Source: G965216905 sp965216905
Lineage (GTDB): Bacteria; Actinomycetota; Acidimicrobiia; Spongiisociales; ZC4RG35
Reading direction: 5' to 3'
Length of the DNA: 64,000 nucleotides
Assembly (NCBI GenBank): GCA_965216905.1
Contig: OZ244213.1
Coordinates: 930,001 to 994,000, forward strand
A model generated the notes under the pieces. It was not told where the DNA came from. It ran no database searches and saw only the letters and a program-made list of their open reading frames with translations. The translations under genes and the position numbers were made by a program. Shown piece after piece: positions 25,588-35,097 of the stretch (its first letter is position 1; every line of letters starts with the position of its first letter).

Positions 25588-27037
25588 AGGTCCTCCCGAC
25601 TCGGGGCACCGCCTCATGATCGCCGGTTGCGATCGCCACGAGAACCGTGGCCGCCGGAGCGGTGAAGTAGCCGCCGTGCCCCCGTGCCGGCAGTTCGACT
25701 TCGATCGCTCCGAACGCGTCGTGGGTGGGGTTCCATCCGTGATGCAGCCGGCGCCGCTGACAGTCGTCATCCATCTGGCCGGACGGTCGAGTCAGACCGG
25801 CGATCTCGTCGATCGGATCACCCGGCACGGTGGCCGCCCACACCCGGCTGGCGCGCATGGCGCGGCGGGAAGTGGCGACGCCCGGACTCCCCAACAGCAC
25901 GAGGTCATCGATGCGGGCCGAGGTCGACGCCAGCGCCGAGACGATCGTTCCGTACGAGTGCCCGACGACGGCGATCGAGGCTTCCGGCGCCACTCGCCCC
26001 ACTTCATCGAGGAACTCCGACAGCGCCTCGGCGCCCTCGTGCGCCCTTCGCTGCCCGAGTGCCGCGGCGTCGAGTGGTCCCGACCCGAACGGAGCGGATC
26101 CCGGCGAGTCGTAGCCGAGCCATGCCACAACCGCCACGTCGGACGCGGCGACGTCTGCCACGGAACGGGCTGCGTCGGCCAGTCGGTTCTCATGAGTCCA
26201 CAGGCTGTTCCCCACGCCCGGCACGACCACGATGACCGTCGCGGCGGATTCCAGGTCGCCGATCACCTCGACGATCTCGCCATCTCCCTCCATCGACACG
26301 GACCAGAGGGTTCGGTCCTCGGTGGCGAGGTCGCGCAGCACTTCGAGCCGGTACCGGGCGGCGGTGATCGCCAAGGCCACTTCCACGAAACGACCGGGGG
26401 TGGTGATGCCGGCCAGCCACAGGCGACGGATGTCTGCTTCGACGGTCTCGATCTCCCTGCCGAGGGCCGACCTCGCCGACCGATACCGACCGACGAGGTC
26501 CGGTGACGTTGGAAGGTCGAGCGCCGGAAACGGCCGGGCAAGCTGGTCGGCAACGATGCCGTCCCAGCGGTGGAGGTCGCCGACGACCACATCGAGCTCG
26601 GCCCGCTGCCGGCTGCGCTCCCGCTCGTACCGCCCTCGCACCGCCTCGGCCATCTGCGCCAGGCGGGCCGCTTGGAGCGGTTCCGCGACCATCATCCGAT
26701 GGCGGGCTTCGGTCCGTTCGGCCTCCTCGAGGAGGTGGTCGAGGCGTCGGTCGGCGTCGATCACCTGACGCTGGGCGGCGTCCAACATGGCAGCCAGCCG
26801 ATGCACCATCTGTGACGTCAGGCCGGCGTGCGCACCCGCACGCGCCGCCGTGGCTCGAAGCGCCAACAAGCGATGTCGGGCTGCCTGGCCGGCGACGCCA
26901 CGCCAGGCGGCCGGCACCCCCGGCGGCCGCTGCTCCAGGGCGGCTCCAAGTGCACCCACGCCGTCGGCCCATCGGCGGAGGGAAGGAGGGTGCCCCTCCG
27001 GCCATGGGAGCCCGTGCCGATCGTGCGGCTCGCTCAT
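25562..27037 (-). CDS. DUF1023-type alpha/beta hydrolase with long helical N-terminal region
   Basis: 491 residues. Residues 1-230 are almost all helical and Arg/Ala-rich, in the style of T7SS-associated or WXG100-like segments. Residues 270-480 are an alpha/beta hydrolase of the DUF1023 family: VIVVVPGVGNSLW, VAVVAWLGYDSPG, the nucleophile elbow VVGHSYGTIV, and the terminal HGGYFTAPA with a likely catalytic His. Family members are presumed esterases or lipases. The gene starts in the ATGA overlap with the EspC-like gene. Confidence 0.75.
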   Translation of the reverse strand: MSEPHDRHGLPWPEGHPPSLRRWADGVGALGAALEQRPPGVPAAWRGVAGQAARHRLLALRATAARAGAHAGLTSQMVHRLAAMLDAAQRQVIDADRRLDHLLEEAERTEARHRMMVAEPLQAARLAQMAEAVRGRYERERSRQRAELDVVVGDLHRWDGIVADQLARPFPALDLPTSPDLVGRYRSARSALGREIETVEADIRRLWLAGITTPGRFVEVALAITAARYRLEVLRDLATEDRTLWSVSMEGDGEIVEVIGDLESAATVIVVVPGVGNSLWTHENRLADAARSVADVAASDVAVVAWLGYDSPGSAPFGSGPLDAAALGQRRAHEGAEALSEFLDEVGRVAPEASIAVVGHSYGTIVSALASTSARIDDLVLLGSPGVATSRRAMRASRVWAATVPGDPIDEIAGLTRPSGQMDDDCQRRRLHHGWNPTHDAFGAIEVELPARGHGGYFTAPAATVLVAIATGDHEAVPRVGRTCDPKRRDR

Positions 27038-27294
27038 CCGTCCACCCGATCGGTGGCGGTGTACAGCGAACCGCTCCATGCCAAACGACCGGCGAGCGTC
27101 ACGTACCCATCTGCCACTTCCGACCTGGCCAGGTCGAGACGGCGCCCGAAGGCCGAGGCCTCCGACGACGACAGCTCCGGCCACGCCGACCGGTCGGCGA
27201 CCGGAGTCGCCTGTAGATCGAGACGGCGGGCCGCGCCGTTCAGTACATCGGCCAGTCGGTGGAGATCGTGCGGAACGACGTCGATACGAGCCAT
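27034..27294 (-). CDS. EspC/WXG100-like small helical protein
   Basis: 86 residues: opening IDVVPHDLHRLADVLNGAARRLD and later FGRRLDLARSEVADGYVTLAGRLAWSG resemble EspC/WXG100-type secretion substrates, which form helical hairpins. A Trp is present at about 38 and 73 but no clear WXG. It is translationally coupled to the DUF1023 hydrolase. No type VII secretion core genes are visible in the window. Assignment is by pattern, not by a decisive motif. Confidence 0.55.
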   Translation of the reverse strand: MARIDVVPHDLHRLADVLNGAARRLDLQATPVADRSAWPELSSSEASAFGRRLDLARSEVADGYVTLAGRLAWSGSLYTATDRVDG

Positions 27295-27325
27295 TGCTCG
27301 AACGTATGCGTCCTCCGGATCCGGT

Positions 27326-27907
27326 TCAAGAGGTCTGACCGAGCACCGTTACCCCGTGGCGGCGAAGGTGGCGGACCACCAGCCCCAACGGGAGGCCGAT
27401 AACCGAGGTGGGATCACCCTCGATCCGCTCGACGAACATGCCCGCCCTGCCCTGGAGAGCGTACGCCCCGGCCCTTTCCATCGGCTCTCCGGTGGCCACA
27501 TAGGCGTCGATCTCGGCGTCGGTCAGATCGCCAAACTGCACCAGCGTTCGGTCGGAACCCACCGATACCCCGGCCGTCCCACCGAGCACGGCCACGCCGC
27601 TCAGCACCGAATGCGGTCCTCCTCGAAGCGCCTGGAGCATCCGCCGGGCCTCGTCGGGATGGGCCGGTTTCCCCAGCACCCGCCCTCGATGGACGACGAT
27701 GGTGTCACCCCCGACGACAACCGTCTCCGGGTCGGCGCAGTCTGCGGCGACGGCCTTCTCGCGTGCCAACCGTTCCACGTACTCGGCTGGTGGTTCCGCA
27801 TCATGGCGACGCTCGTCCACGTCCACCGACACGACGTCGAACCACAGGCCACACTGCTCCAGGAGCCGCTTCCGCTGGGGAGATGTCGAGGCGAGGACCA
27901 GTCTCAT
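27326..27907 (-). CDS. maf: Maf-like nucleoside-triphosphate pyrophosphatase
   Basis: 193 residues. The opening LVLASTSPQRKRLLEQCG is the Maf motif, followed by REKAVAADC, VVGGDTIVV with the catalytic Asp, and GVAVLGG, GEPMERAGAYALQGRAG, and SVIGLPLGLV. Maf proteins hydrolyse non-canonical or modified NTPs to NMP and pyrophosphate and influence septation. Start at 27907 is the first Met before the motif. Confidence 0.9.
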   Translation of the reverse strand: MRLVLASTSPQRKRLLEQCGLWFDVVSVDVDERRHDAEPPAEYVERLAREKAVAADCADPETVVVGGDTIVVHRGRVLGKPAHPDEARRMLQALRGGPHSVLSGVAVLGGTAGVSVGSDRTLVQFGDLTDAEIDAYVATGEPMERAGAYALQGRAGMFVERIEGDPTSVIGLPLGLVVRHLRRHGVTVLGQTS

Positions 27908-27933
27908 CGTCGAGCACGATATCCGTCTGCGCC

Positions 27934-30039
27934 TCAGATCGGGTCCGACGAACCGCCCACCCGGAGAAGATCTTTCCGCTCGGCCAGCATCTCGTCCCGC
28001 AGCTGCTCGGCGGTGGAGGCCAGCGGCAGGAGGAGCGAGAAGAGGCTCCAGCCATCGACGTGGTCGTAGACGACGTCGCCTCCCATCATCCGCGCCAGGC
28101 GGCGGGAGATCGTCAGACCCAGGCCGAGCGAATCGGGGGTTCCCGCACGATCGTGCACGCGCTCGTATGCCGCGAACACCGAACGGCGCTCGCTCGGTGA
28201 GAGCGGTCGACCATCGTCGGCCACCGACAAGCGTGCCATGCCTCCCTCCACCCCGACGACGACGCGGCGCTCGGGTCCCCCGTACTTCTTGGCATTGGTG
28301 AGCAGGTTCCGGACGATCTGGCGAATGCGCATCGGATCCGCCCAAACCTCCGGCGCACTTCCGTGAACGGCGACCCGGTCGCTCACCTCGGCGGGGACCG
28401 TCTCGAGGGCACGGGTGATCTGCTCGCTCAGGTCCACGTCTTCGGGCGCGATCGACAGCGTTCCCGCATCCGCCCGGGCCATCGTGAGCAGGTCCTCGAC
28501 GAGAACGGCCACCTCGCTGCTCTGCTGGGCGATCATCGCGACGAACTCCGAGACATCGGTCGAGGTGAAGTCGTCCAGCGCCCGGGCGAGTTCAGACGCC
28601 AATCCCACGACGACCGTCAACGGTGTGCGGAGCTCGTGGCTGACGCTGGCGATGAAGCGGTCCTTGGCCTGGATCAGATCTGCCAGCTCGTCGCGGGCAC
28701 GGACCAGGTCGCTCACGTCGCGAGCTACCGCCGTGAATGCCGGCTTGCCGGTGACGACGTCGCTGGAGCGGGTCACCAACAACGACAGCGCCACCCGTCG
28801 ACCGTCCGCGGTCCGTATCCGCAGCTCCCCGTCGACGCCGACAAGGCTGGGACGATCCACCGAGAGGTGGTCCCAGAACTCCTGGCCGGCCACATCGAGA
28901 ATGTTGTGACCGACCGGTGACCGCCCACCGGCGAACAGCTCCGCAAAGCGTCGGTTGGCGTGGGAGATCACTCCATCGATGTCGAACATCACCGTCAGAT
29001 CGGCGGTGTTCTCGAGGGCGGACGCAAAGCGGGCCGACCGCTGGTCTGCCTCCGCCATGGTCGTCTTGTCGACCACGGTCATCACGAACCCGGAGACTCC
29101 TGCCAGCGGGGCGGGTCGACCGGCCACCACCAGACGCCGGGTCCGGCCGGCGCCGTCCCGCATCGACACCTCGATATCGATCGAGCGGTTGGAGGCAAAT
29201 GCATTCCGCAACTGTCGGTCGACCGCATCCTCGTCGGTCTCGACGATCCGGTGGAGGACGCCCCGCTCGATGATCTCCGGCTCGGTCATCCCGACCATCT
29301 CACAGAACACCTGATTCGCATACAGGAACTTGCCGTCCCGGGTCTGGAACGTGATCCCGATCGGAGCCTGGTTGAAGAGGAGACGGATCTCCTCGGCTCG
29401 ACGCTCGGCATCTGCCCGGGCGCGATCGGTCGCATCCTGGGCACTCTGGAGCTCTTCGTCTCGCCGGCGGACGCCCGTCCCGATGACCAGCACCATCATG
29501 AATCCGAGGACGGCGAGGACCAACATTCCGACGATCGGATACAGCTCCGCTCCTCTGGCAACCGAGACCCACTGGAATCCCAGCGCTTCGGTGATCGTCA
29601 GGAGCCCGGCGCTGGCAACCACCACCAGCATGGTGACCAGAGCTTGGCGCCCGGCCAGGAAGATGGCGACGGCGCAGACGAACATCGGTAGCCAGTAGTG
29701 GAGCGGACCCACCGTCCCGGCGATACAGACACCGGCCACGACGCCGATCCAGTCGAGGACCAGTGCCTGCATCGGCGCATACCGGCGAGTGGTGAGCGGG
29801 ACGACGATCGCGGTGTGCACCATGGCCAGCCCCGACACGATCAGCCAGCGAACCTCACCCGTGGGGAAGAACAGCGCTCCGTGTACCAGCACCGCCAGCA
29901 CACTGCCAACCGTCCGGAGCCACCGGTGGGGTCCGGCGCCATGCAACTCGTGCATCAGAGCACCGGCGTCTGAGCGCGGCCACACCGGCCCGCGTCCCCG
30001 CAGAGCCGGTCCTGTGTCTTCACGACCCACACCAGACAT
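27934..30039 (-). CDS. Membrane sensor histidine kinase with two PAS domains
   Basis: 701 residues from ATG 30039 behind AGGAAGAG. About five TM helices (30-190), a short coiled coil, PAS domain 1 (about 220-330: LLFNQAPIGITFQTRDGKF, LYANQVFCEMVGMTEPE), PAS domain 2 (about 345-445: ENTADLTVMFDIDGVISHAN), HisKA with the phospho-acceptor in FIASVSHELRTPL, and a HATPase with NAKKYGG, DDGRPLSPSER and LGLGLTISRRLARMMGG. In the N-box the usual Asn is followed by KKYGG as normal. No response regulator gene is adjacent, so it is an orphan kinase. It closely resembles the kinase at 38447-40384 in its C-terminal half. Confidence 0.85.
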   Translation of the reverse strand: MSGVGREDTGPALRGRGPVWPRSDAGALMHELHGAGPHRWLRTVGSVLAVLVHGALFFPTGEVRWLIVSGLAMVHTAIVVPLTTRRYAPMQALVLDWIGVVAGVCIAGTVGPLHYWLPMFVCAVAIFLAGRQALVTMLVVVASAGLLTITEALGFQWVSVARGAELYPIVGMLVLAVLGFMMVLVIGTGVRRRDEELQSAQDATDRARADAERRAEEIRLLFNQAPIGITFQTRDGKFLYANQVFCEMVGMTEPEIIERGVLHRIVETDEDAVDRQLRNAFASNRSIDIEVSMRDGAGRTRRLVVAGRPAPLAGVSGFVMTVVDKTTMAEADQRSARFASALENTADLTVMFDIDGVISHANRRFAELFAGGRSPVGHNILDVAGQEFWDHLSVDRPSLVGVDGELRIRTADGRRVALSLLVTRSSDVVTGKPAFTAVARDVSDLVRARDELADLIQAKDRFIASVSHELRTPLTVVVGLASELARALDDFTSTDVSEFVAMIAQQSSEVAVLVEDLLTMARADAGTLSIAPEDVDLSEQITRALETVPAEVSDRVAVHGSAPEVWADPMRIRQIVRNLLTNAKKYGGPERRVVVGVEGGMARLSVADDGRPLSPSERRSVFAAYERVHDRAGTPDSLGLGLTISRRLARMMGGDVVYDHVDGWSLFSLLLPLASTAEQLRDEMLAERKDLLRVGGSSDPI

Positions 30040-30137
30040 GCTCTTCCTGTCGGCCGCAGCGCATCCGACATCACTACTCCCCTCCACGACACCAAGGCAC
30101 GGATTCTGTCTCGACCCGGCGGTACGCTCGGGGGTTC

Positions 30138-31064
30138 ATGGCCGATGTCCTGGTGTCCGCCACCAACCTCCAGAAGCGGTTCGATGGGTTCGTCGCGGTT
30201 GCGGGCGTGGATTTCCAGGTTCGGACCGGCGAGGCCTTCGGATTCCTGGGGCCGAACGGCGCCGGGAAATCGTCGACCATGAAGATGATCGGTGCGGTAT
30301 CACCCGTCTCGGGCGGGAGCGTTCGGGTCTTCGGCTTGGATCCGACCACGCACGGAAAACAGATCCGCGCCCGGCTGGGCGTGGTACCGCAGGACGACAG
30401 TCTCGACGAGGAGCTGACCGTCTCCGAGAACCTGTTCATCTACGGTCGCTACTTCGATCTGCCACGCTCCGAGATCAGAGGCCGGATCGAGGAGCTGCTG
30501 GAGTTCGCCCAGCTCGGAGATCGCCGCCACAGCAAGGTGGGTGCGCTGTCGGGCGGCATGAAGCGGCGCCTCACCATCGCTCGAGGACTCATCAACCGTC
30601 CCGAGCTTCTGCTTCTCGACGAGCCCACGACCGGACTGGATCCCCAGGCACGACATCTGCTCTGGGACCGGCTGTACCGCTTGAAACGTGAAGGCGTCAC
30701 GCTCCTCATCACCACCCACTACATGGACGAGGCGGAACAGCTCTGCGATCGGCTCGTGATCATGGACGGCGGCTGCATCGTTGCCGAGGGCTCACCCTCC
30801 GGCCTCATCGCCGCGCACGCCAGTCGTGAGGTCGTCGAGCTTCGGGTGCCGGCCGACTCGATCACCGAAGCGGCCGACATGCTCTCCGGTGCCGCCCAAC
30901 GGGTGGAGGTGGTCGCAGACCGCCTGATCCTCTCCACCGACGACGCCGAGAAGACGATCGCCGCAGTCGACGAGCGAGAGATCGCCGTCGAGGCGACCCT
31001 CGTCAGGCGCTCCACGCTCGAGGATGTGTTCCTCAACCTCACGGGCCGAACGTTGGTCGACTGA
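30138..31064 (+). CDS. ABC-2-type exporter ATPase (NodI/DrrA-like)
   Basis: 308 residues. Walker A GPNGAGKSST near 38-47, Q-loop VPQDDSLDEELT, signature LSGGMKRRL, Walker B LLLLDEPTTGLDP and the H-loop in TTHYMDEAEQL. A C-terminal extension of about 80 residues (VELRVPADSITEAA ... RRSTLEDVFLNLTGRTL) is typical of the NodI/DrrA group. It overlaps the first permease gene by one base. The set of ATPase plus two permeases resembles NodIJ or drug exporters; substrate unknown. Confidence 0.9.
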   Translation: MADVLVSATNLQKRFDGFVAVAGVDFQVRTGEAFGFLGPNGAGKSSTMKMIGAVSPVSGGSVRVFGLDPTTHGKQIRARLGVVPQDDSLDEELTVSENLFIYGRYFDLPRSEIRGRIEELLEFAQLGDRRHSKVGALSGGMKRRLTIARGLINRPELLLLDEPTTGLDPQARHLLWDRLYRLKREGVTLLITTHYMDEAEQLCDRLVIMDGGCIVAEGSPSGLIAAHASREVVELRVPADSITEAADMLSGAAQRVEVVADRLILSTDDAEKTIAAVDEREIAVEATLVRRSTLEDVFLNLTGRTLVD

Positions 31065-31834
31065 TGCACACCGCCTTCCGATTCGCCGAGGGTCGTGCCC
31101 GGGTCTATCGCCGCACCTGGCGCGGTTCGGTCTTCACGAGCTTTCTCAGCCCCCTCCTGTTGCTGGTGGCAATGGGTGTCGGGCTCGGTTCTCTCGTCGA
31201 CGCCGATCGGGCCGGGGCGCTGCCCGGCGGCGACTATCTCGCTTTCCTCGCCCCGGGCCTGCTCGCCGCCACCGCCATGCAAACGGCCGCGGCCGAGTGC
31301 TCGTGGCCGGTCATGGCCGGGATCAAATGGATCCGCTCCTACGAGGCGGCGCTGGCGACACCGATCACCTCGACCGACCTCACGATCGGTCACATGGTCT
31401 GGGCGGGGATTCGGGTGCTCATGGTGGCCACCATCTTCGGGATGGTGGCGATGGGGTTCGGTGCGCTGCCCGTGAGGGCCGGCGCCGTCGCCATCCTGGT
31501 GGCCACCCTCACGGGCGTGGCCTTCGTCGGACCGATCACGTGGTACACGGCCGCACTCGAGAGCGAAACGGGCCTGAGCAGCCTGTTCCGATTCGTCATC
31601 CTCCCGCTCTTCCTGTTCTCGGGCACCTTCTTCCCCATCTCTCAACTTCCGGACTGGATGGAACCGGCGGCGGTCCTGGTCCCCCTCTGGCATGGCGTCG
31701 AACTGGCGCGGTCGGTCACCTTCGGCCAGCCGTCGGCGCTCCCATGGGGGATCCACATCGGGGTCCTGATCGTGGTCACCAGTTTGGGAGCGTGGGGTGC
31801 GGTGCGGCAGATGCGGAAGCGGCTGGTCATATGA
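31064..31834 (+). CDS. ABC-2 family permease (NodJ-like), first copy
   Basis: 256 residues with six predicted TM helices (FLSPLLLLVAMGVGLGSLV, YLAFLAPGLLAATAM, VLMVATIFGMVAMGFGALP, FRFVILPLFLFSGTFFPI, GVLIVVTSLGAWGA). FAPGLLAATAM and PLFLFSGTFFPISQLP are hallmarks of NodJ/ABC2_membrane permeases. It sits between the ATPase (1-base overlap) and a second permease (ATGA overlap). Confidence 0.85.
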   Translation: MHTAFRFAEGRARVYRRTWRGSVFTSFLSPLLLLVAMGVGLGSLVDADRAGALPGGDYLAFLAPGLLAATAMQTAAAECSWPVMAGIKWIRSYEAALATPITSTDLTIGHMVWAGIRVLMVATIFGMVAMGFGALPVRAGAVAILVATLTGVAFVGPITWYTAALESETGLSSLFRFVILPLFLFSGTFFPISQLPDWMEPAAVLVPLWHGVELARSVTFGQPSALPWGIHIGVLIVVTSLGAWGAVRQMRKRLVI

Positions 31835-32634
31835 CGACCGACGCCGGGAGGCATGCGACGGTGGCGAGAAGCGGGGCGAGGGCCCCGCGAGTCATGGAGC
31901 GGAATCTGCTGGTGCACCGTCGAACATGGACGGTGATCACGTCCGGCCTGTTCGAGCCGATCTTCTATCTGTTCTCCATCGGGGTTGGGGTGGGAGCGTT
32001 GGTCGGCGAGATCGAGGTGGAAGGCGCCGGAGTGGTGTCGTACACCGCCTTCGTGGCGCCCGCCCTCCTGGCGGCCTCCGCGATGAATGGGGCGGTCACC
32101 GAGGCGACCTTCAACATCTTCCACAAGCTCAAATGGGCGAAGATCTATGACGCCATGCTGGCCACGCCGTTGGTCCCCCTGGACATCGCATTCGGGGAGA
32201 TCGGCTGGTCGCTGGCCCGGGGAGGAATCTATGCCTCAGGCTTCATGGGAGTGATGCTGGCCATGGGCCTCACCAACTCGTGGTGGGCGCTGCTGATCAT
32301 CCCGGCAGCGCTGCTGATCGGTTTGGCCTTCGGTGCGGTCGGAATGGCGGCCACCACCTTCATGCGGAGCTGGCAGGACTTCGACATGGTTCAACTCGTC
32401 ACGCTGCCCCTGTTCCTCTTCTCGGCCACGTTCTACCCGCTGGAGGTCTATCCACCGGCCATCCGCGCCGTCACCCACCTCTCGCCGCTCTTCCACGGGG
32501 CGGAGTTGGTGCGAGCACTGAGCCTGGGCACCGTAACGCCGTCCAACCTCTGGAACGTGGCGTTTCTCGTCGTCATGGCCACCGCCGGGCTCGCCGTCAC
32601 CAATCGGCGACTGGTCCGGCTGCTCCTGCCGTGA
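31831..32634 (+). CDS. ABC-2 family permease (NodJ-like), second copy
   Basis: 267 residues, six predicted TM helices, with FEPIFYLFSIGVGVGALV, FVAPALLAASAMNGAVTE and LVTLPLFLFSATFYPLEVYP. It is a diverged paralogue of the first permease, so the pump may be a heterodimer of the two with an ATPase dimer. A short basic N-terminal extension (VARSGARAPRVMERNLLVHR) precedes TM1. It overlaps the preceding gene by ATGA. Confidence 0.85.
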   Translation: MTTDAGRHATVARSGARAPRVMERNLLVHRRTWTVITSGLFEPIFYLFSIGVGVGALVGEIEVEGAGVVSYTAFVAPALLAASAMNGAVTEATFNIFHKLKWAKIYDAMLATPLVPLDIAFGEIGWSLARGGIYASGFMGVMLAMGLTNSWWALLIIPAALLIGLAFGAVGMAATTFMRSWQDFDMVQLVTLPLFLFSATFYPLEVYPPAIRAVTHLSPLFHGAELVRALSLGTVTPSNLWNVAFLVVMATAGLAVTNRRLVRLLLP

Positions 32635-32817
32635 TCAGGGCGGCGTCGACTGTGTCACCGGAGGCGGCGAGCCGCCCCCAGTCGATCGATAGGATCGGGC
32701 GCGAGTGCCAATCCGGCGGATCCGGGGTTGCCGGAGCGGCTTCGACCGCACGATGACCGACGATACCCCAGCCTTCGAACCGCCCCGCCCCAGGGCCGGT
32801 CGACAGAGGAGAAACCC

Positions 32818-35097
32818 ATGATCGAAGCCAATGCCGGCGGTTCCATCCTCGGCGCTGCCGTGACCCGGGCCGAAGACCCTCGGCTCGTCAGGGGGGAGGG
32901 GACCTACATCAGCAACCTTCGTGTCGAGGATGCCTGCTGGATGGTCCCGGTGCGCTCTCCGATCCCCCACGGAACGATCACCGATATCGATGCAGACGAC
33001 GCCGTCTCCATGCCGGGCGTCGTGGGTGTCTTCACCGCCTCCGACATCGAAGCTTCGATGGCCATCGACTTCGCCGGCCAGTCAGACGCGACGCGCCCCC
33101 CGCTGATCTCCGGGGAACGCGTCCGTTTCGTCGGAGACATCGTGGCGGTGGTGGTCGCCGAGTCGGAGCGGGAAGCGGTCGATGCCGCCCAGTTGGTCTG
33201 GGTGGACATCGCCGAGGAGGCGCCGGTGCCAACCACTGATGACGCACTGCGTCCCGATGCACCGCGGCTGTTCAGCGGCACGGAGAGCAACGTCATCGAT
33301 TCGGGACGCCTCGAGAGTGACGGTGATCCCCTGGACGGCGCCGAACACGTCACCTCCCTCACGATCACCCATCAGCGTCTGGCCGCGGTCCCGCTCGAGC
33401 CGAACAATGCGGTCGCCTGGCCGGACGGCGACGGTTTGGTGGTCTTCGCCGGAAGTCAGAGCGTCCACGCCCACCGCAACGCGATCTCGACCGCCCTGGG
33501 GATCGACCGCAGTCTGATCCGCGTGCAGGTTCCCGACATGGGTGGCGGCTTCGGCGCCAAGATCTACCCGTACCGCGAGCAGGTCCTGGTCGCCGAACTC
33601 GCCCGCCGCCTGCAACGACCGGTCCGATGGCAGGAGCGCCGCAGCGAGAACATGGTCGCCATGACGCACGGGCGAGCCCAGGTCCACCGAATCGATCTGG
33701 GAGCCACCCGGGACGGGGTCATCGTCGGCGCCCGCATCTCCGTCGTCCAAGACGTCGGCGCATACCCGTTGTTCGCAACGCATCTCCCCAAGTTCACCCA
33801 GCGAATGGCTGCTGGCCCCTACTCGATCGATCGCATCGACTTCTCCTGGAAGAGCGTCGTCACGACGACCACCCCGGTGCACGCATACCGAGGTGCCGGG
33901 CGACCCGAGGCGACGCTGACACTGGAGCGGGCGATCGATGTCCTGGCCGCCGAACTCGGCATCGATCCGGCGGAGATTCGACGCCGGAACTACATCGCTC
34001 CGGACGAGTTCCCGGTCGTGACCGCCACCGGGGAACGTTACGACTCCGGCGAGTACGAACGAGCACTCCGGCTGGCGCTGGAGGCGAGCGAATACCAACA
34101 CCTGCGCGAGGAACAGCGGCGGCGACGAACCGCCGGAGATCGATGGCAACTGGGACTCGGCGTCGCCAGCTACGTCGAGGTGACCGCTCCCGGCGGTCGC
34201 AAAGACTGGGGGGCGGTGGCGATCCACGACGATGGGACGGCCACGGTCACCTCGGGTGCTTCCTCGCACGGGCAGGGCCACGAGACGACCTTTCCCCAGA
34301 TCGCCTCCGAGGTCTTGGGCCTTCCGCGCGATCGGATTCGATTCGTTCAGGGCGACACGGGGGTGGTTCCGCGAGGCGGAGGAACAATGGGATCACGCTC
34401 GCTCCAGATGGCGGGGTCGGCCATTCTCGTGTCGAGCCGCCGGGTGCTGGCCAGGGCTCGGGAACTGGTGGCAGGAGCCACCGAGGCCGCCGTCGAAGAC
34501 ATCGTCCAATTCGACAACGGGCGCATCGGTGTCAGCGGTGTTCCGGACACCGGACGCACGTGGTCGGAGATCGCCGCGCTGGCCAACGGATCGGGTGACG
34601 GCGACCTGCAACATGCCGAGACGTACATACAGGAGCACGCCACGTTTGCTTTCGGAACGCATGTGGCCGTCGTCGAGGTCGACACCGAGACCGGCGACGT
34701 TCGCCTCCGGACCCACGTGGCTTGTGACGACTGCGGGACCATCATCAACCGGATGATCGTCGACGGCCAAGTCCACGGCGGCGTCGCCCAAGGCATCGGA
34801 CAGGCCGTGTTCGAGCGGGTCCGTTACGACGAGTCCGCCAACCCGTTGACGACCAACCTGACCTCATACTCGATCCCGACGGCCACGGTCATGCCGGACT
34901 TGGTCGTCCACCACACGGTCACTCCCACCCCCGACAATCCGCTCGGAGCGAAGGGAATCGGGGAGGCGGGCACCATCGGCTCCGGACCGGCCACCGTCAA
35001 CGCCATCATCGACGCCATCGCCCATCTCGGAGTCCGTCACCTGGACATGCCGTTGACGCCCGAACGGGTGTGGTCGGGCCTCGCTTCCTCGGGATGA
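32818..35097 (+). CDS. Orphan CoxL-like molybdenum hydroxylase large subunit (form II)
   Basis: 759 residues, the full length of CoxL-type subunits of the xanthine oxidase family. RGEGTYISNLRVEDACWM opens the domain; MGGGFGAKIYPYREQ, AYRGAGRPEA and GAKGIGEAGTIGSGP are key motifs. AYRGAGR is the form II (CODH-like) active-site loop, not the AYxCSFR of true form I CO dehydrogenase; GEAG contains the catalytic Glu. Start ATG 32818 follows AGAGGAG. The usual CoxM (FAD) and CoxS (iron-sulfur) genes are absent on both sides; instead a DAO-family FAD oxidoreductase overlaps by ATGA. Substrate unknown. Confidence 0.85.
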   Translation: MIEANAGGSILGAAVTRAEDPRLVRGEGTYISNLRVEDACWMVPVRSPIPHGTITDIDADDAVSMPGVVGVFTASDIEASMAIDFAGQSDATRPPLISGERVRFVGDIVAVVVAESEREAVDAAQLVWVDIAEEAPVPTTDDALRPDAPRLFSGTESNVIDSGRLESDGDPLDGAEHVTSLTITHQRLAAVPLEPNNAVAWPDGDGLVVFAGSQSVHAHRNAISTALGIDRSLIRVQVPDMGGGFGAKIYPYREQVLVAELARRLQRPVRWQERRSENMVAMTHGRAQVHRIDLGATRDGVIVGARISVVQDVGAYPLFATHLPKFTQRMAAGPYSIDRIDFSWKSVVTTTTPVHAYRGAGRPEATLTLERAIDVLAAELGIDPAEIRRRNYIAPDEFPVVTATGERYDSGEYERALRLALEASEYQHLREEQRRRRTAGDRWQLGLGVASYVEVTAPGGRKDWGAVAIHDDGTATVTSGASSHGQGHETTFPQIASEVLGLPRDRIRFVQGDTGVVPRGGGTMGSRSLQMAGSAILVSSRRVLARARELVAGATEAAVEDIVQFDNGRIGVSGVPDTGRTWSEIAALANGSGDGDLQHAETYIQEHATFAFGTHVAVVEVDTETGDVRLRTHVACDDCGTIINRMIVDGQVHGGVAQGIGQAVFERVRYDESANPLTTNLTSYSIPTATVMPDLVVHHTVTPTPDNPLGAKGIGEAGTIGSGPATVNAIIDAIAHLGVRHLDMPLTPERVWSGLASSG

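Noticed and set aside
32663..32676. Small GGCGGC/GCCGCC hairpin after the ABC operon as a terminator
   Set aside because: Stem of 5-6 bp with a very short loop and no U-run; too weak to call.
32818..35097. True aerobic CO dehydrogenase (CoxL form I)
   Set aside because: The active-site loop is AYRGAGR (form II) rather than AYxCSFR, and coxM/coxS are missing next to it.
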